The notes beneath the pieces were generated by a model. That model was not told where the DNA came from and did not search any database. It saw nothing but the letters and a program-made list of their open reading frames with translations. Source: Gemmobacter sp. (GTDB taxonomy: Bacteria > Pseudomonadota > Alphaproteobacteria > Rhodobacterales > Rhodobacteraceae). Taken from it: a stretch of 64,000 nt of DNA. Every line of letters starts with the position of its first letter. Positions within the stretch are counted from its first letter, which is position 1. The stretch spans positions 542,015 through 606,014 of the forward strand of contig NZ_JAUCBS010000002.1 of the NCBI RefSeq assembly GCF_034676705.1. Reading direction: 5' to 3'. The translations under genes and the position numbers were made by a program. Of the stretch, positions 26,151-33,524 are shown piece after piece.

Positions 26151-27200
26151 GACTCTGTTGCACAAATCGGCTGCTGACTGTCCTTCCCCTTTCCCTGGGC
26201 AGACTTATCCCGCGACCTCTGTGACGGGGATGCCGAGCGCGGTGAAGCCATTGAGCACGGCAACCCTGACCTGGAACTCCGCAACCTGACGGTCGAAGTC
26301 TCGGGCGGACAGGCGCTGACCCAGCAGCTTGACGCAGTGCATCTTGGTTTCGGCGCGGCTTCGGCGGTGATAGCCGCTCCATCGTCGCCAGATGGTCCGC
26401 CCGACGCGCTTCGATGTGCGCAGGATTTCGTTGCGCGCGACAGCACCGGGGGTGTCTGGCTTCCAGGGCTTGGCGTTCTTGCGGGGCGGTATGATCGCCG
26501 CCGCGCCACGGGCCGCGATGGCGTCATGGCACTTGCGGGTGTCGAAGGCGCCGTCGGCGGTGACAGTGGCGATCTCCTGCTCGGGAGGGATCTGGCCCAG
26601 CAGTTCGGGCAGCATGGGCGCGTCGCCCACGTCGCTGGTGGTGAACTCGGCCGCCCGGATTTCTAGGGATTTCTCGTCGATCCCGATGTGGATCTTGCGC
26701 CAAACCCGGCGTTTGGTGCCTCCATGCTTGCGGGCGTTCCATTCCCCTTCGCCCTCGACCTTGATCCCGGTGCTGTCCACCAGCAGGTGCAACGGGCCGT
26801 TGGAACCCCGGTAGGGAATGTTCACCTTCAACGCCTTCTGGCGGCGGCTGAGCGTGCTGAAGTCGGGCACGGCCCAGTCCAGGCCGATCAGGCGCAGGAG
26901 GCTCTCAACAAACCCGGTTGTCTGTCGAAGCGCCATGCCGAACAGAACCTTCATCGTCAGGCAGGTTTGGATGGCGGCATCACCATAGGCGGGCTGCCGC
27001 CCGCGCTTGCCGGTCGGTGCGGCTTCCCATGTCATGGCGGGATCGAACCAGATCGTCAGCGAGCCGCGGCGCTTCAGCGCTTCATTGTAGGCCGGCCAGT
27101 TCCTGGTCTTGTAGGTCGGAGGTGTCGGTCTGCTCATGCCTCACAGCTACCATGCTGGATTCACGAGATGAATCCCTCACAGGATTTGTGCAACAGAGCC
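26151..27200 (-). mobile_element. IS5-family (IS903-type) element, copy 1
   Basis: The ends are 18-bp inverted repeats: GACTCTGTTGCACAAATC at the left and the complement of GGCTCTGTTGCACAAATC at the right, with one mismatch at the second base. It interrupts an SDR gene on its left and an endolysin gene on its right. Confidence 0.88.
26205..27137 (-). CDS. IS903-type transposase, copy 1
   Basis: This intact 310-residue DDE transposase begins MSRPTPPTYKTRNWPAYNEA. Catalytic regions are LLVDSTGIKVEGEGEW, TADGAFDTRKCHDAI and RRSRAETKMHCVKLLG (D-D-E). Its layout (single open frame, NWPAYN start, RRGSLTIWFDP) is that of the IS903 group. It is identical in translation to the second copy at 32529-33461, so the duplication is recent. 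Confidence 0.92.
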   Translation of the reverse strand: MSRPTPPTYKTRNWPAYNEALKRRGSLTIWFDPAMTWEAAPTGKRGRQPAYGDAAIQTCLTMKVLFGMALRQTTGFVESLLRLIGLDWAVPDFSTLSRRQKALKVNIPYRGSNGPLHLLVDSTGIKVEGEGEWNARKHGGTKRRVWRKIHIGIDEKSLEIRAAEFTTSDVGDAPMLPELLGQIPPEQEIATVTADGAFDTRKCHDAIAARGAAAIIPPRKNAKPWKPDTPGAVARNEILRTSKRVGRTIWRRWSGYHRRSRAETKMHCVKLLGQRLSARDFDRQVAEFQVRVAVLNGFTALGIPVTEVAG

Positions 27201-27617
27201 ATCGCCATGGCAAACCATGACCCCGCAGCCTTCGAGGCGGCCGCGAGGGCGGTGGGCTTCCTGGGGTTTGGATACTATCCGCGCTCCGGCTTCATGCACA
27301 TCGACCTCGGGCCTGCCCGGTCCTGGGGCGATCCCTTTCCGGTACGGCCCGTGCCCTTCGCCCCGGAACTCCCACCGGCGCGCGAAGCCCTGTCGGAAAG
27401 CCGCACGCTGCGCGGTGGCGGGGCGGCCGGGGCGGCCACCGTCGGCGCGGCCGGGGTGGAGGCTGTGAGGGGCGTCCTCGCCGAGACCCAGTCCACGATC
27501 CAGCCGCTGGTGCCCTATCTCGACAGCCTGCGCTGGGTGCTGATTGCCATCGCGCTAATCGGCATCGCGGTCACCATTCACGCGCGGCTCGACGACTGGA
27601 AGCGGGGCCAGCGGTGA
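27201..27617 (+). pseudogene. Phage endolysin (peptidase M15-like) C-terminal remnant
   Basis: The open frame runs directly out of the IS as IAMANHDPAAFEAAARAVGF, followed by FGYYPRSGFMHIDLGPARSW, which matches the catalytic end of peptidase M15_3-type phage lysins (the HID-type metal His). A Pro/Ala-rich linker leads to a single membrane helix near the C-terminus (VLIAIALIGIAVTIHARLDD). The N-terminal half including the first metal ligands is missing, so it is probably inactive. Confidence 0.75.
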
Positions 27618-27859
27618 CCGCCTGGCTCGTCACCCGTGGCCCGGCGCGCAAGGCGCTGGGCCTCATCTTCGCCGCCGCAGCGATCCTGCTGTTTCTGTTC
27701 AACCTGCGCCGTGCTGGCGAACGCGCAGGGCGCTCCGCCGAACGGCTTGATGCCCGAGAGAGAAACGATGCCATCCACCGCCAGATGCTCGACGCCGCCG
27801 CCCGCCGCCCTGCTGATCGTGACGCTCTGGCTGACCGGCTGCGCGATGGGCGGTTCTGA
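27614..27859 (+). CDS. Rz-like inner-membrane spanin
   Basis: This 81-residue protein starts with GTG in a GTGA overlap with the endolysin remnant. It has one N-terminal membrane helix (ALGLIFAAAAILLFLFN) and a charged helical tail (RRAGERAGRSAERLDARERN). Small size, membrane topology and position after a lysin fit an i-spanin. Annotation rests on context and architecture. Confidence 0.6.
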   Translation: MTAWLVTRGPARKALGLIFAAAAILLFLFNLRRAGERAGRSAERLDARERNDAIHRQMLDAAARRPADRDALADRLRDGRF

Positions 27860-28013
27860 CACCCGCGCACCTTGCCCGCCTGTGGTCGAGTACACCGCAG
27901 CAGATCAAGCGCGGGCCGCCGACGAGGTCGAGGCGCTGTCGGAGGGCGCCGTCGTCGTCCGGATGCTCAGCGACTACGCTGTGATGCGCGACCAGGCGCA
28001 GGCGTGCCGGTAA
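27768..28013 (+). CDS. Rz1-like outer-membrane lipoprotein spanin, overlapping Rz
   Basis: In the +1 frame relative to the Rz-like gene, an 81-residue protein starts 92 bp before the Rz stop. It has a lipoprotein signal (PAALLIVTLWLTGC, then AMGG) and a Pro-containing C-terminal part (TRAPCPPVVEYTAADQ). An out-of-frame lipoprotein gene inside or overlapping an Rz gene is the hallmark of the Rz/Rz1 spanin pair. Confidence 0.6.
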   Translation: MPSTARCSTPPPAALLIVTLWLTGCAMGGSDTRAPCPPVVEYTAADQARAADEVEALSEGAVVVRMLSDYAVMRDQAQACR

Positions 28014-28082
28014 GGACTGAACGATAGGCAAAGGGCTGCAGCATCGCTTTTCTCAGCCTTGTTCTCTCGTAGCGAAAGTTAT

Positions 28083-28098
28083 ATCGGCTATCGACGAT
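28083..28098. promoter_or_regulatory. Putative ArsR operator
   Basis: ATCGGCTATCGACGAT is an imperfect 16-bp dyad (12 of 16 symmetric) 23 bp upstream of the arsR GTG start, where an autoregulatory ArsR site is expected. Inferred from position and symmetry only. Confidence 0.45.
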
Positions 28099-28121
28099 TA
28101 ACGAAAAGTTTGGAATCACAC

Positions 28122-28442
28122 GTGCCGCAGAGCGATCATCTTGCAGATCTGGCCAAGGCGCTGGCGCATCCCGCGCGCATTCGCATCCTTCGGCTTTTGC
28201 TGGCCACCCCCGGCTGCATCGGCGGTGACATCGTGGATGCTGTCGGGCTTGCGCAGTCCACGGTGTCCGAGCACCTGCGCATCCTCAAGGTGGCGGGGAT
28301 CATCTCGGGCGAGATCGACGGCCCGCGCGTCTGCTATGCGTTGAACCCCGCTTCACTGGCTCCCCTCGCTGAGTTCATCGCCAGCCTGACACCGCCCCCC
28401 GGCGATGCCTGCTGCGTCCCCACCCGGAAGGAAACCCCATGA
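28122..28442 (+). CDS. arsR: ArsR-family arsenic-responsive repressor
   Basis: This 106-residue winged-helix repressor contains LAHPARIRILRLL, the recognition segment GLAQSTVSEHLRILKVAGII and the wing GEIDGPRVCYALNP. A Cys pair near the C-terminus (GDACCVP, residues 97-98) and Cys32 resemble the C-terminal arsenite site of the Acidithiobacillus-type ArsR rather than the N-terminal CxC type. GTG 28122 is preferred to TTG 28059, which would place the operator inside the gene. Its stop overlaps acr3 in an ATGA. Confidence 0.88.
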   Translation: MPQSDHLADLAKALAHPARIRILRLLLATPGCIGGDIVDAVGLAQSTVSEHLRILKVAGIISGEIDGPRVCYALNPASLAPLAEFIASLTPPPGDACCVPTRKETP

Positions 28443-29452
28443 GCCTGTTCGAACGCTGGCTGACCCTGTGGGTCGCCCTCTGCATCCTTGCGGGTCTGGT
28501 GCTGGGCAACCTTGCGCCGGCCCTGTTCGGTGTGCTGGCCGGGCTGGAGTATGCCTCGGTCAATCTGGTCGTGGCGGTGCTGATCTGGGCGATGGTCTAT
28601 CCGATGATGATCGCCATCGACTTCGGCTCGCTCAAGGATGTCGGGCGTCGGCCGAAGGGGCTGATCATCACGCTGGTGATCAACTGGCTGATCAAACCGT
28701 TCACGATGGCGGCGCTTGGGGTTCTGTTCTTCAACCACCTCTTCGCCGGACTGATCGACCCGACGAAAGCGCCCGAATACATCGCAGGGCTGATCCTGCT
28801 AGGCGCCGCGCCCTGCACTGCGATGGTGTTCGTCTGGTCGCAACTGACGAAGGGTGATCCGAACTACACGCTGGTGCAGGTCAGCGTGAACGATTTGGTC
28901 ATGGTGGTGGGCTTTGCGCCGATCGTCGCCTTCCTGCTGGGTGTAACAGATATCAGCGTGCCGTGGGAAACGCTGATCCTGTCGGTGGTCCTCTACATCG
29001 TCATTCCGCTGATCGCCGGGGCGCTGACGCGGCGCGCCCTGATCGCGCGGGGGCAATCGGTTGAGGCCTTCACGGCCCGGATCAAGCCTGCCTCGGTCCT
29101 CGGCCTGCTTCTGACCGTGATCCTGCTGTTCGGCTTTCAGGGGCAGATCATCATCGCCCAACCCCTGCTGATCGCTCTGATCGCGGTGCCGATCATCATC
29201 CAGTCCTACGGCATTTTCGCGCTTGGCTATGCCTGGGCCTATGCGTGGAGGCTGCCGCACAAGGTGGCCGCCCCCTGCGCGCTGATCGGCACGTCGAACT
29301 TTTTCGAACTGGCGGTCGCGGTCGCCATCGGGCTTTTCGGCCTCAACTCGGGCGCGGCGCTCGCGACGGTGGTCGGTGTGCTGGTCGAAGTGCCGGTGAT
29401 GCTGTCGCTGGTCGCCTTCGCCAACCGCACCCGTGAAAGGTTCCCGACATGA
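28439..29452 (+). CDS. acr3: ACR3-family arsenite efflux transporter
   Basis: This 337-residue inner-membrane permease exports arsenite. About ten hydrophobic segments are visible, and the conserved Cys of the family is present in LLGAAPCTAMVFVWS. The start overlaps arsR and the stop overlaps arsC by 4 bp. It could work alone using the proton gradient or together with the ArsA ATPase encoded opposite. Confidence 0.95.
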   Translation: MSLFERWLTLWVALCILAGLVLGNLAPALFGVLAGLEYASVNLVVAVLIWAMVYPMMIAIDFGSLKDVGRRPKGLIITLVINWLIKPFTMAALGVLFFNHLFAGLIDPTKAPEYIAGLILLGAAPCTAMVFVWSQLTKGDPNYTLVQVSVNDLVMVVGFAPIVAFLLGVTDISVPWETLILSVVLYIVIPLIAGALTRRALIARGQSVEAFTARIKPASVLGLLLTVILLFGFQGQIIIAQPLLIALIAVPIIIQSYGIFALGYAWAYAWRLPHKVAAPCALIGTSNFFELAVAVAIGLFGLNSGAALATVVGVLVEVPVMLSLVAFANRTRERFPT

Positions 29453-29877
29453 GCTTTCCCGTCGTTATCCACCACAACCCGGGCTGCGGCACCTCGCGCA
29501 ATGTCCTCGGGATCATCCGCACCGCCGGATACGAGCCGGTCGTGATCGACTACCTGACCGAAGGCTGGACCCGCCCGCAGCTTTTGGCGCTGTTCGCGGC
29601 CGCCGGGATCACCCCGCGCGAGGCGCTGCGTGTGGCCCGCACGCCTGCCGAGGAACTGGGACTGACCGCCGAGAGCGTGACAGACGATCAGCTGCTGGAC
29701 GCGATGGTCGCGCATCCCGTTCTGGTGAACCGCCCCATCGTCTGCACGCCCAAGGGGGTGCGCCTGTGCCGCCCGTCCGAGGTGGTGCTGGACCTGCTGG
29801 ATCGCCTGCCCCCCGGCCCGCTGGCCAAGGAGGACGGGCAGCTGATCATCGACCATGAGGGAAACCGTCTTGTCTGA
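29449..29877 (+). CDS. arsC: Arsenate reductase, glutaredoxin-dependent type
   Basis: This 142-residue ArsC reduces arsenate to arsenite. The catalytic Cys is in HHNPGCGTSRNV (Cys13), and the arsenate-binding Arg residues are in NRPIVCTPKGVRLCRPSE. This is the plasmid R773/glutaredoxin type, not the thioredoxin type. Overlaps acr3 and arsH. Confidence 0.93.
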   Translation: MSFPVVIHHNPGCGTSRNVLGIIRTAGYEPVVIDYLTEGWTRPQLLALFAAAGITPREALRVARTPAEELGLTAESVTDDQLLDAMVAHPVLVNRPIVCTPKGVRLCRPSEVVLDLLDRLPPGPLAKEDGQLIIDHEGNRLV

Positions 29878-30586
29878 TACTCCCAACATCGACGATGCCC
29901 TCTTCCCCGGCATCGACTGCGACAGGCTGTTCGGCGGCACTGCCTGTGTGCATCCGCCGCGCATCCTGATCCTCTACGGCTCTCTCCGCAGCCGCAGCTT
30001 TTCGCGGCTTGCGGCCGAGGAAGCCGCCCGCATCCTGACGCGGCTCGGGGCCGAGGTCCGGGTCTCCAACCCTTCCGGCCTGCCGCTGGTCGATGACGGC
30101 GTGGATGCAAGCCACCCCAAGGTGCGTGAACTGCGCGACCTGGTGGCTTGGTGCGAGGGAATGGTCTGGTCCAGCCCCGAACGGCACGGCGCCATGACCG
30201 GCCTGATGAAGACGCAGATCGACTGGATCCCGCTTTCCGATGGCGCGGTGCGCCCGACGCAGGGCAAGACGCTGGCCGTCATGCAGGTCTCGGGCGGATC
30301 GCAAAGCTTCAACGCGGTCAACCAGATGCGCGTTCTTGGCCGCTGGATGCGGATGCTGACGATCCCGAACCAGTCCTCCATCCCCAAGGCTTTCCAGGAG
30401 TTCGACGAGGCCGGGCGGATGCGCCCCTCGCCGCTTTATGACCGGATCGTCGATGTGATGGAGGAATTGGTCAAGTTCACCCTGCTGACCCGTGACCGGG
30501 CGGAATACCTCGTGGACCGCTATTCCGAACGCAAGGAAAGTGCCGAGGCACTGATGAAGCGCGTGAACCTTTCAGCCGCGACCTGA
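29855..30586 (+). CDS. arsH: ArsH NADPH-dependent flavin reductase
   Basis: This flavodoxin-like protein (243 residues from ATG 29855) has the FMN phosphate loop LYGSLRSRSFSRLAAEE, SSPERHGAMTGLMKTQIDW and VSGGSQSFNAVN. ArsH oxidises trivalent organoarsenicals and reduces quinones. The start is uncertain: ATG 29855 overlaps arsC by 23 bp without a good ribosome site, while TTG 29870 follows GAGGG by about 8 bp. Confidence 0.9.
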   Translation: MRETVLSDTPNIDDALFPGIDCDRLFGGTACVHPPRILILYGSLRSRSFSRLAAEEAARILTRLGAEVRVSNPSGLPLVDDGVDASHPKVRELRDLVAWCEGMVWSSPERHGAMTGLMKTQIDWIPLSDGAVRPTQGKTLAVMQVSGGSQSFNAVNQMRVLGRWMRMLTIPNQSSIPKAFQEFDEAGRMRPSPLYDRIVDVMEELVKFTLLTRDRAEYLVDRYSERKESAEALMKRVNLSAAT

Positions 30587-30633
30587 GGCGCATCGATGCT
30601 TTCAACGTCGTCTGCCAGATCATCTGACGGAGT

Positions 30634-32376
30634 TCAGGTCAGTGAAAGAAGCGCTGGCACCCCCACCGGCGGTTCGGCCAGGAAGGGGACCAGATACATC
30701 CGCCGCGCCAGCCCATTCCTGATCCGCGCCATCTGGGCAGCCTCGCCCATGATCCGGCGCTGAAGCAGAGGATCGGTCGTCCCCGTTCGGGCCAGCGACC
30801 GGTTCACGACCCATCCCCACGGCTCGATCCTAGCCCGCCGCAAGTCGTCCTGCAGACTTGCGGCCTCGGATACCGGCGTCGTCTCAGGCAGCGCGACGAG
30901 GATGACCCTGGTGTAATCGGGGTCCTGGAGGCGCATCAGCGGCGTCACGATCCGCCCCTGCACCGTTCCCATGTCCTGCGTCATCTGCCGGTGATAGGCG
31001 CCCGTCGCATCCAGAAGCAGCAGGGTATGCCCGGTTGGTGCGGTATCCATGACAACAAAGGCCCCGCGCGCCTCGGCCACGATGCGCGAGAAGGCGTGGA
31101 ACACCGCCACCTCCTCGGTGCAGGGCGAGGCGAGGTCTTCCCGCATCAGCGCGCGGTCAGCTTCGTCCTGATCGCGGCCCTTGGTGGCCAGAACCTTCTC
31201 GACATAGCGTGCTGTCTCGACCACGGGGTCGATCCGATCCACAGTCAGGCCGTCAAGGTTGCCGTCGACCACAAGCGACACATGCGCCGCTGGATCGGTC
31301 GTCGTCAGATGGACCTTGTGGCCCCGTTTCACCAGACCCACCGCCACGGCAGCAGCGACGGTCGTCTTGCCGACGCCGCCCTTGCCCATCACCATGATCA
31401 GGCCCCGCCCCGGCTGCGCCAGTTCGTCAACCATCGCATCGAGACCTGCGCCGTCGATCCCCGCAGGCACCACCGCCGCCGCCACTGGCCGCTCGTCTTG
31501 GAAGAGTGCACGCAGGGCGGGCAGGCCCACCATGTCGAAAGACCGGAGCGGCACCTCGTCTCGTGGCAGCGCAGCAAGGTTTGCGGGCAGCGCCGCGATC
31601 ACCGCCGCATGATCGCGGGCAAGTCCTTCTGCTACCGCATCGCCCTGACCGGAGGCATGGAATACACCGTTGATGACAAGCCTCTGGTTGCCCAGACCCA
31701 GTGCCCGCAGTTCGTCCGATGTTCGCGCCGCTTCGCGGACCGCACCGCGATCGGCCCGGGTGACCAGAACGATCGACGTCTGCCCCGGATCAGACAGCGT
31801 CGCCATCGCCGCCTTGAAGCGTTCCTCCTGCATCTTCAGCCCGGAATGAGGTCCAAGGCAGGACGCCCCGCGATCATTGCCTTTAAGGAAACCCGTCCAT
31901 GCCCGCGGCAGGCTCAGCAGGCGCAGTGTATGCCCCGTAGGTGCCGTGTCGAAGATGACATGGTCGAACCCCTCCACGTCGCCCGCCAGGAGGCCGACGA
32001 ATTCGTCGAAAGCCGCGATCTCGATGGTGCAGGCACCCGAGAGTTGTTCGCGCACCGTGGCGCGGTCCTCATCCGTTGCCTCGGGCCCCATCTGGTCCAA
32101 GACGCGGATCCGGTAATCCTCGGCCGCCTTGTCAGGGTCAATGTTCATGGCGAACAAGCCCGGCGCATCCGGGACGGGCTTTGGCTGATCCGACAGAGCC
32201 ACTCCGAGCATCTCATCCAGGTTCGAGGCCGGGTCCGTGCTGACCAGCATTACCCGCCGCCCAGCATCCGCGAGGGACAGCGCCACCGCGCAACTCAGAG
32301 AAGTCTTCCCCACCCCGCCTTTGCCAGTGAAGAAAAGGTAGCGGGTGGGATCCTGGAACGGTTCGGCTTGCGGCAA
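30634..32376 (-). CDS. arsA: ArsA arsenical pump-driving ATPase
   Basis: This 580-residue ATPase has two homologous halves: Walker A FTGKGGVGKTS (about residues 17-26) and MGKGGVGKTTVA (about 330), each with a DTAPTGHTL signature. ArsA energises ArsB/Acr3-type arsenite pumps. It is transcribed towards arsH on the opposite strand, and no ArsD chaperone gene accompanies it. The TTG start at 32376 follows CAGGAG. The 98 bp from there to IS copy 2 are all that is left of its upstream region. Confidence 0.92.
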   Translation of the reverse strand: MPQAEPFQDPTRYLFFTGKGGVGKTSLSCAVALSLADAGRRVMLVSTDPASNLDEMLGVALSDQPKPVPDAPGLFAMNIDPDKAAEDYRIRVLDQMGPEATDEDRATVREQLSGACTIEIAAFDEFVGLLAGDVEGFDHVIFDTAPTGHTLRLLSLPRAWTGFLKGNDRGASCLGPHSGLKMQEERFKAAMATLSDPGQTSIVLVTRADRGAVREAARTSDELRALGLGNQRLVINGVFHASGQGDAVAEGLARDHAAVIAALPANLAALPRDEVPLRSFDMVGLPALRALFQDERPVAAAVVPAGIDGAGLDAMVDELAQPGRGLIMVMGKGGVGKTTVAAAVAVGLVKRGHKVHLTTTDPAAHVSLVVDGNLDGLTVDRIDPVVETARYVEKVLATKGRDQDEADRALMREDLASPCTEEVAVFHAFSRIVAEARGAFVVMDTAPTGHTLLLLDATGAYHRQMTQDMGTVQGRIVTPLMRLQDPDYTRVILVALPETTPVSEAASLQDDLRRARIEPWGWVVNRSLARTGTTDPLLQRRIMGEAAQMARIRNGLARRMYLVPFLAEPPVGVPALLSLT

Positions 32377-32474
32377 TTGGATCTCCTGAAAACCGGATTA
32401 TTCTACATCGATTGCGCTCATGCGGACGATGACCTGCATCAAGACCGACCGCAACCGGACTGTCACTCGACAGT

Positions 32475-33524
32475 GACTCTGTTGCACAAATCGGCTGCTG
32501 ACTGTCCTTCCCCTTTCCCTGGGCAGACTTATCCCGCGACCTCTGTGACGGGGATGCCGAGCGCGGTGAAGCCATTGAGCACGGCAACCCTGACCTGGAA
32601 CTCCGCAACCTGACGGTCGAAGTCTCGGGCGGACAGGCGCTGACCCAGCAGCTTGACGCAGTGCATCTTGGTTTCGGCGCGGCTTCGGCGGTGATAGCCG
32701 CTCCATCGTCGCCAGATGGTCCGCCCGACGCGCTTCGATGTGCGCAGGATTTCGTTGCGCGCGACAGCACCGGGGGTGTCTGGCTTCCAGGGCTTGGCGT
32801 TCTTGCGGGGCGGTATGATCGCCGCCGCGCCACGGGCCGCGATGGCGTCATGGCACTTGCGGGTGTCGAAGGCGCCGTCGGCGGTGACAGTGGCGATCTC
32901 CTGCTCGGGAGGGATCTGGCCCAGCAGTTCGGGCAGCATGGGCGCGTCGCCCACGTCGCTGGTGGTGAACTCGGCCGCCCGGATTTCTAGGGATTTCTCG
33001 TCGATCCCGATGTGGATCTTGCGCCAAACCCGGCGTTTGGTGCCTCCATGCTTGCGGGCGTTCCATTCCCCTTCGCCCTCGACCTTGATCCCGGTGCTGT
33101 CCACCAGCAGGTGCAACGGGCCGTTGGAACCCCGGTAGGGAATGTTCACCTTCAACGCCTTCTGGCGGCGGCTGAGCGTGCTGAAGTCGGGCACGGCCCA
33201 GTCCAGGCCGATCAGGCGCAGGAGGCTCTCAACAAACCCGGTTGTCTGTCGAAGCGCCATGCCGAACAGAACCTTCATCGTCAGGCAGGTTTGGATGGCG
33301 GCATCACCATAGGCGGGCTGCCGCCCGCGCTTGCCGGTCGGTGCGGCTTCCCATGTCATGGCGGGATCGAACCAGATCGTCAGCGAGCCGCGGCGCTTCA
33401 GCGCTTCATTGTAGGCCGGCCAGTTCCTGGTCTTGTAGGTCGGAGGTGTCGGTCTGCTCATGCCTCACAGCTACCATGCTGGATTCACGAGATGAATCCC
33501 TCACAGGATTTGTGCAACAGAGCC
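32475..33524 (-). mobile_element. IS5-family (IS903-type) element, copy 2
   Basis: Same length and same terminal repeats as copy 1 (GACTCTGTTGCACAAATC left, complement of GGCTCTGTTGCACAAATC right). It truncates the sacsin-like ATPase gene on its right side. No flanking duplication is seen (CTCGACAGT versus GTCGTCGAT). Confidence 0.88.
32529..33461 (-). CDS. IS903-type transposase, copy 2
   Basis: A 310-residue DDE transposase whose translation is identical to that of copy 1 at 26205-27137, with intact catalytic regions. The near-certain identity of both copies provides a substrate for homologous deletion of the whole arsenic segment. Confidence 0.92.
   Translation of the reverse strand: MSRPTPPTYKTRNWPAYNEALKRRGSLTIWFDPAMTWEAAPTGKRGRQPAYGDAAIQTCLTMKVLFGMALRQTTGFVESLLRLIGLDWAVPDFSTLSRRQKALKVNIPYRGSNGPLHLLVDSTGIKVEGEGEWNARKHGGTKRRVWRKIHIGIDEKSLEIRAAEFTTSDVGDAPMLPELLGQIPPEQEIATVTADGAFDTRKCHDAIAARGAAAIIPPRKNAKPWKPDTPGAVARNEILRTSKRVGRTIWRRWSGYHRRSRAETKMHCVKLLGQRLSARDFDRQVAEFQVRVAVLNGFTALGIPVTEVAG

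Larger units (their letters stand above)
26151..33524. mobile_element. Composite-transposon-like unit bounded by two IS903-type copies
   Basis: Two 1050-bp IS copies in the same orientation, exactly 6324 bp apart, with identical transposase translations enclose a phage lysis remnant and an arsenic-resistance cluster. None of the four junctions shows a matching 9-bp duplication (left flanks CTTCTGATG and CTCGACAGT; right flanks ATCGCCATG and GTCGTCGAT), so the unit may have formed by IS-IS recombination or deletion rather than by one transposition event. Confidence 0.6.

Noticed and set aside
26151..33524. Classical composite transposon with flanking target duplication
   Set aside because: The outer flanks do not repeat each other, so the usual proof of a single transposition is missing; it is listed only as transposon-like.
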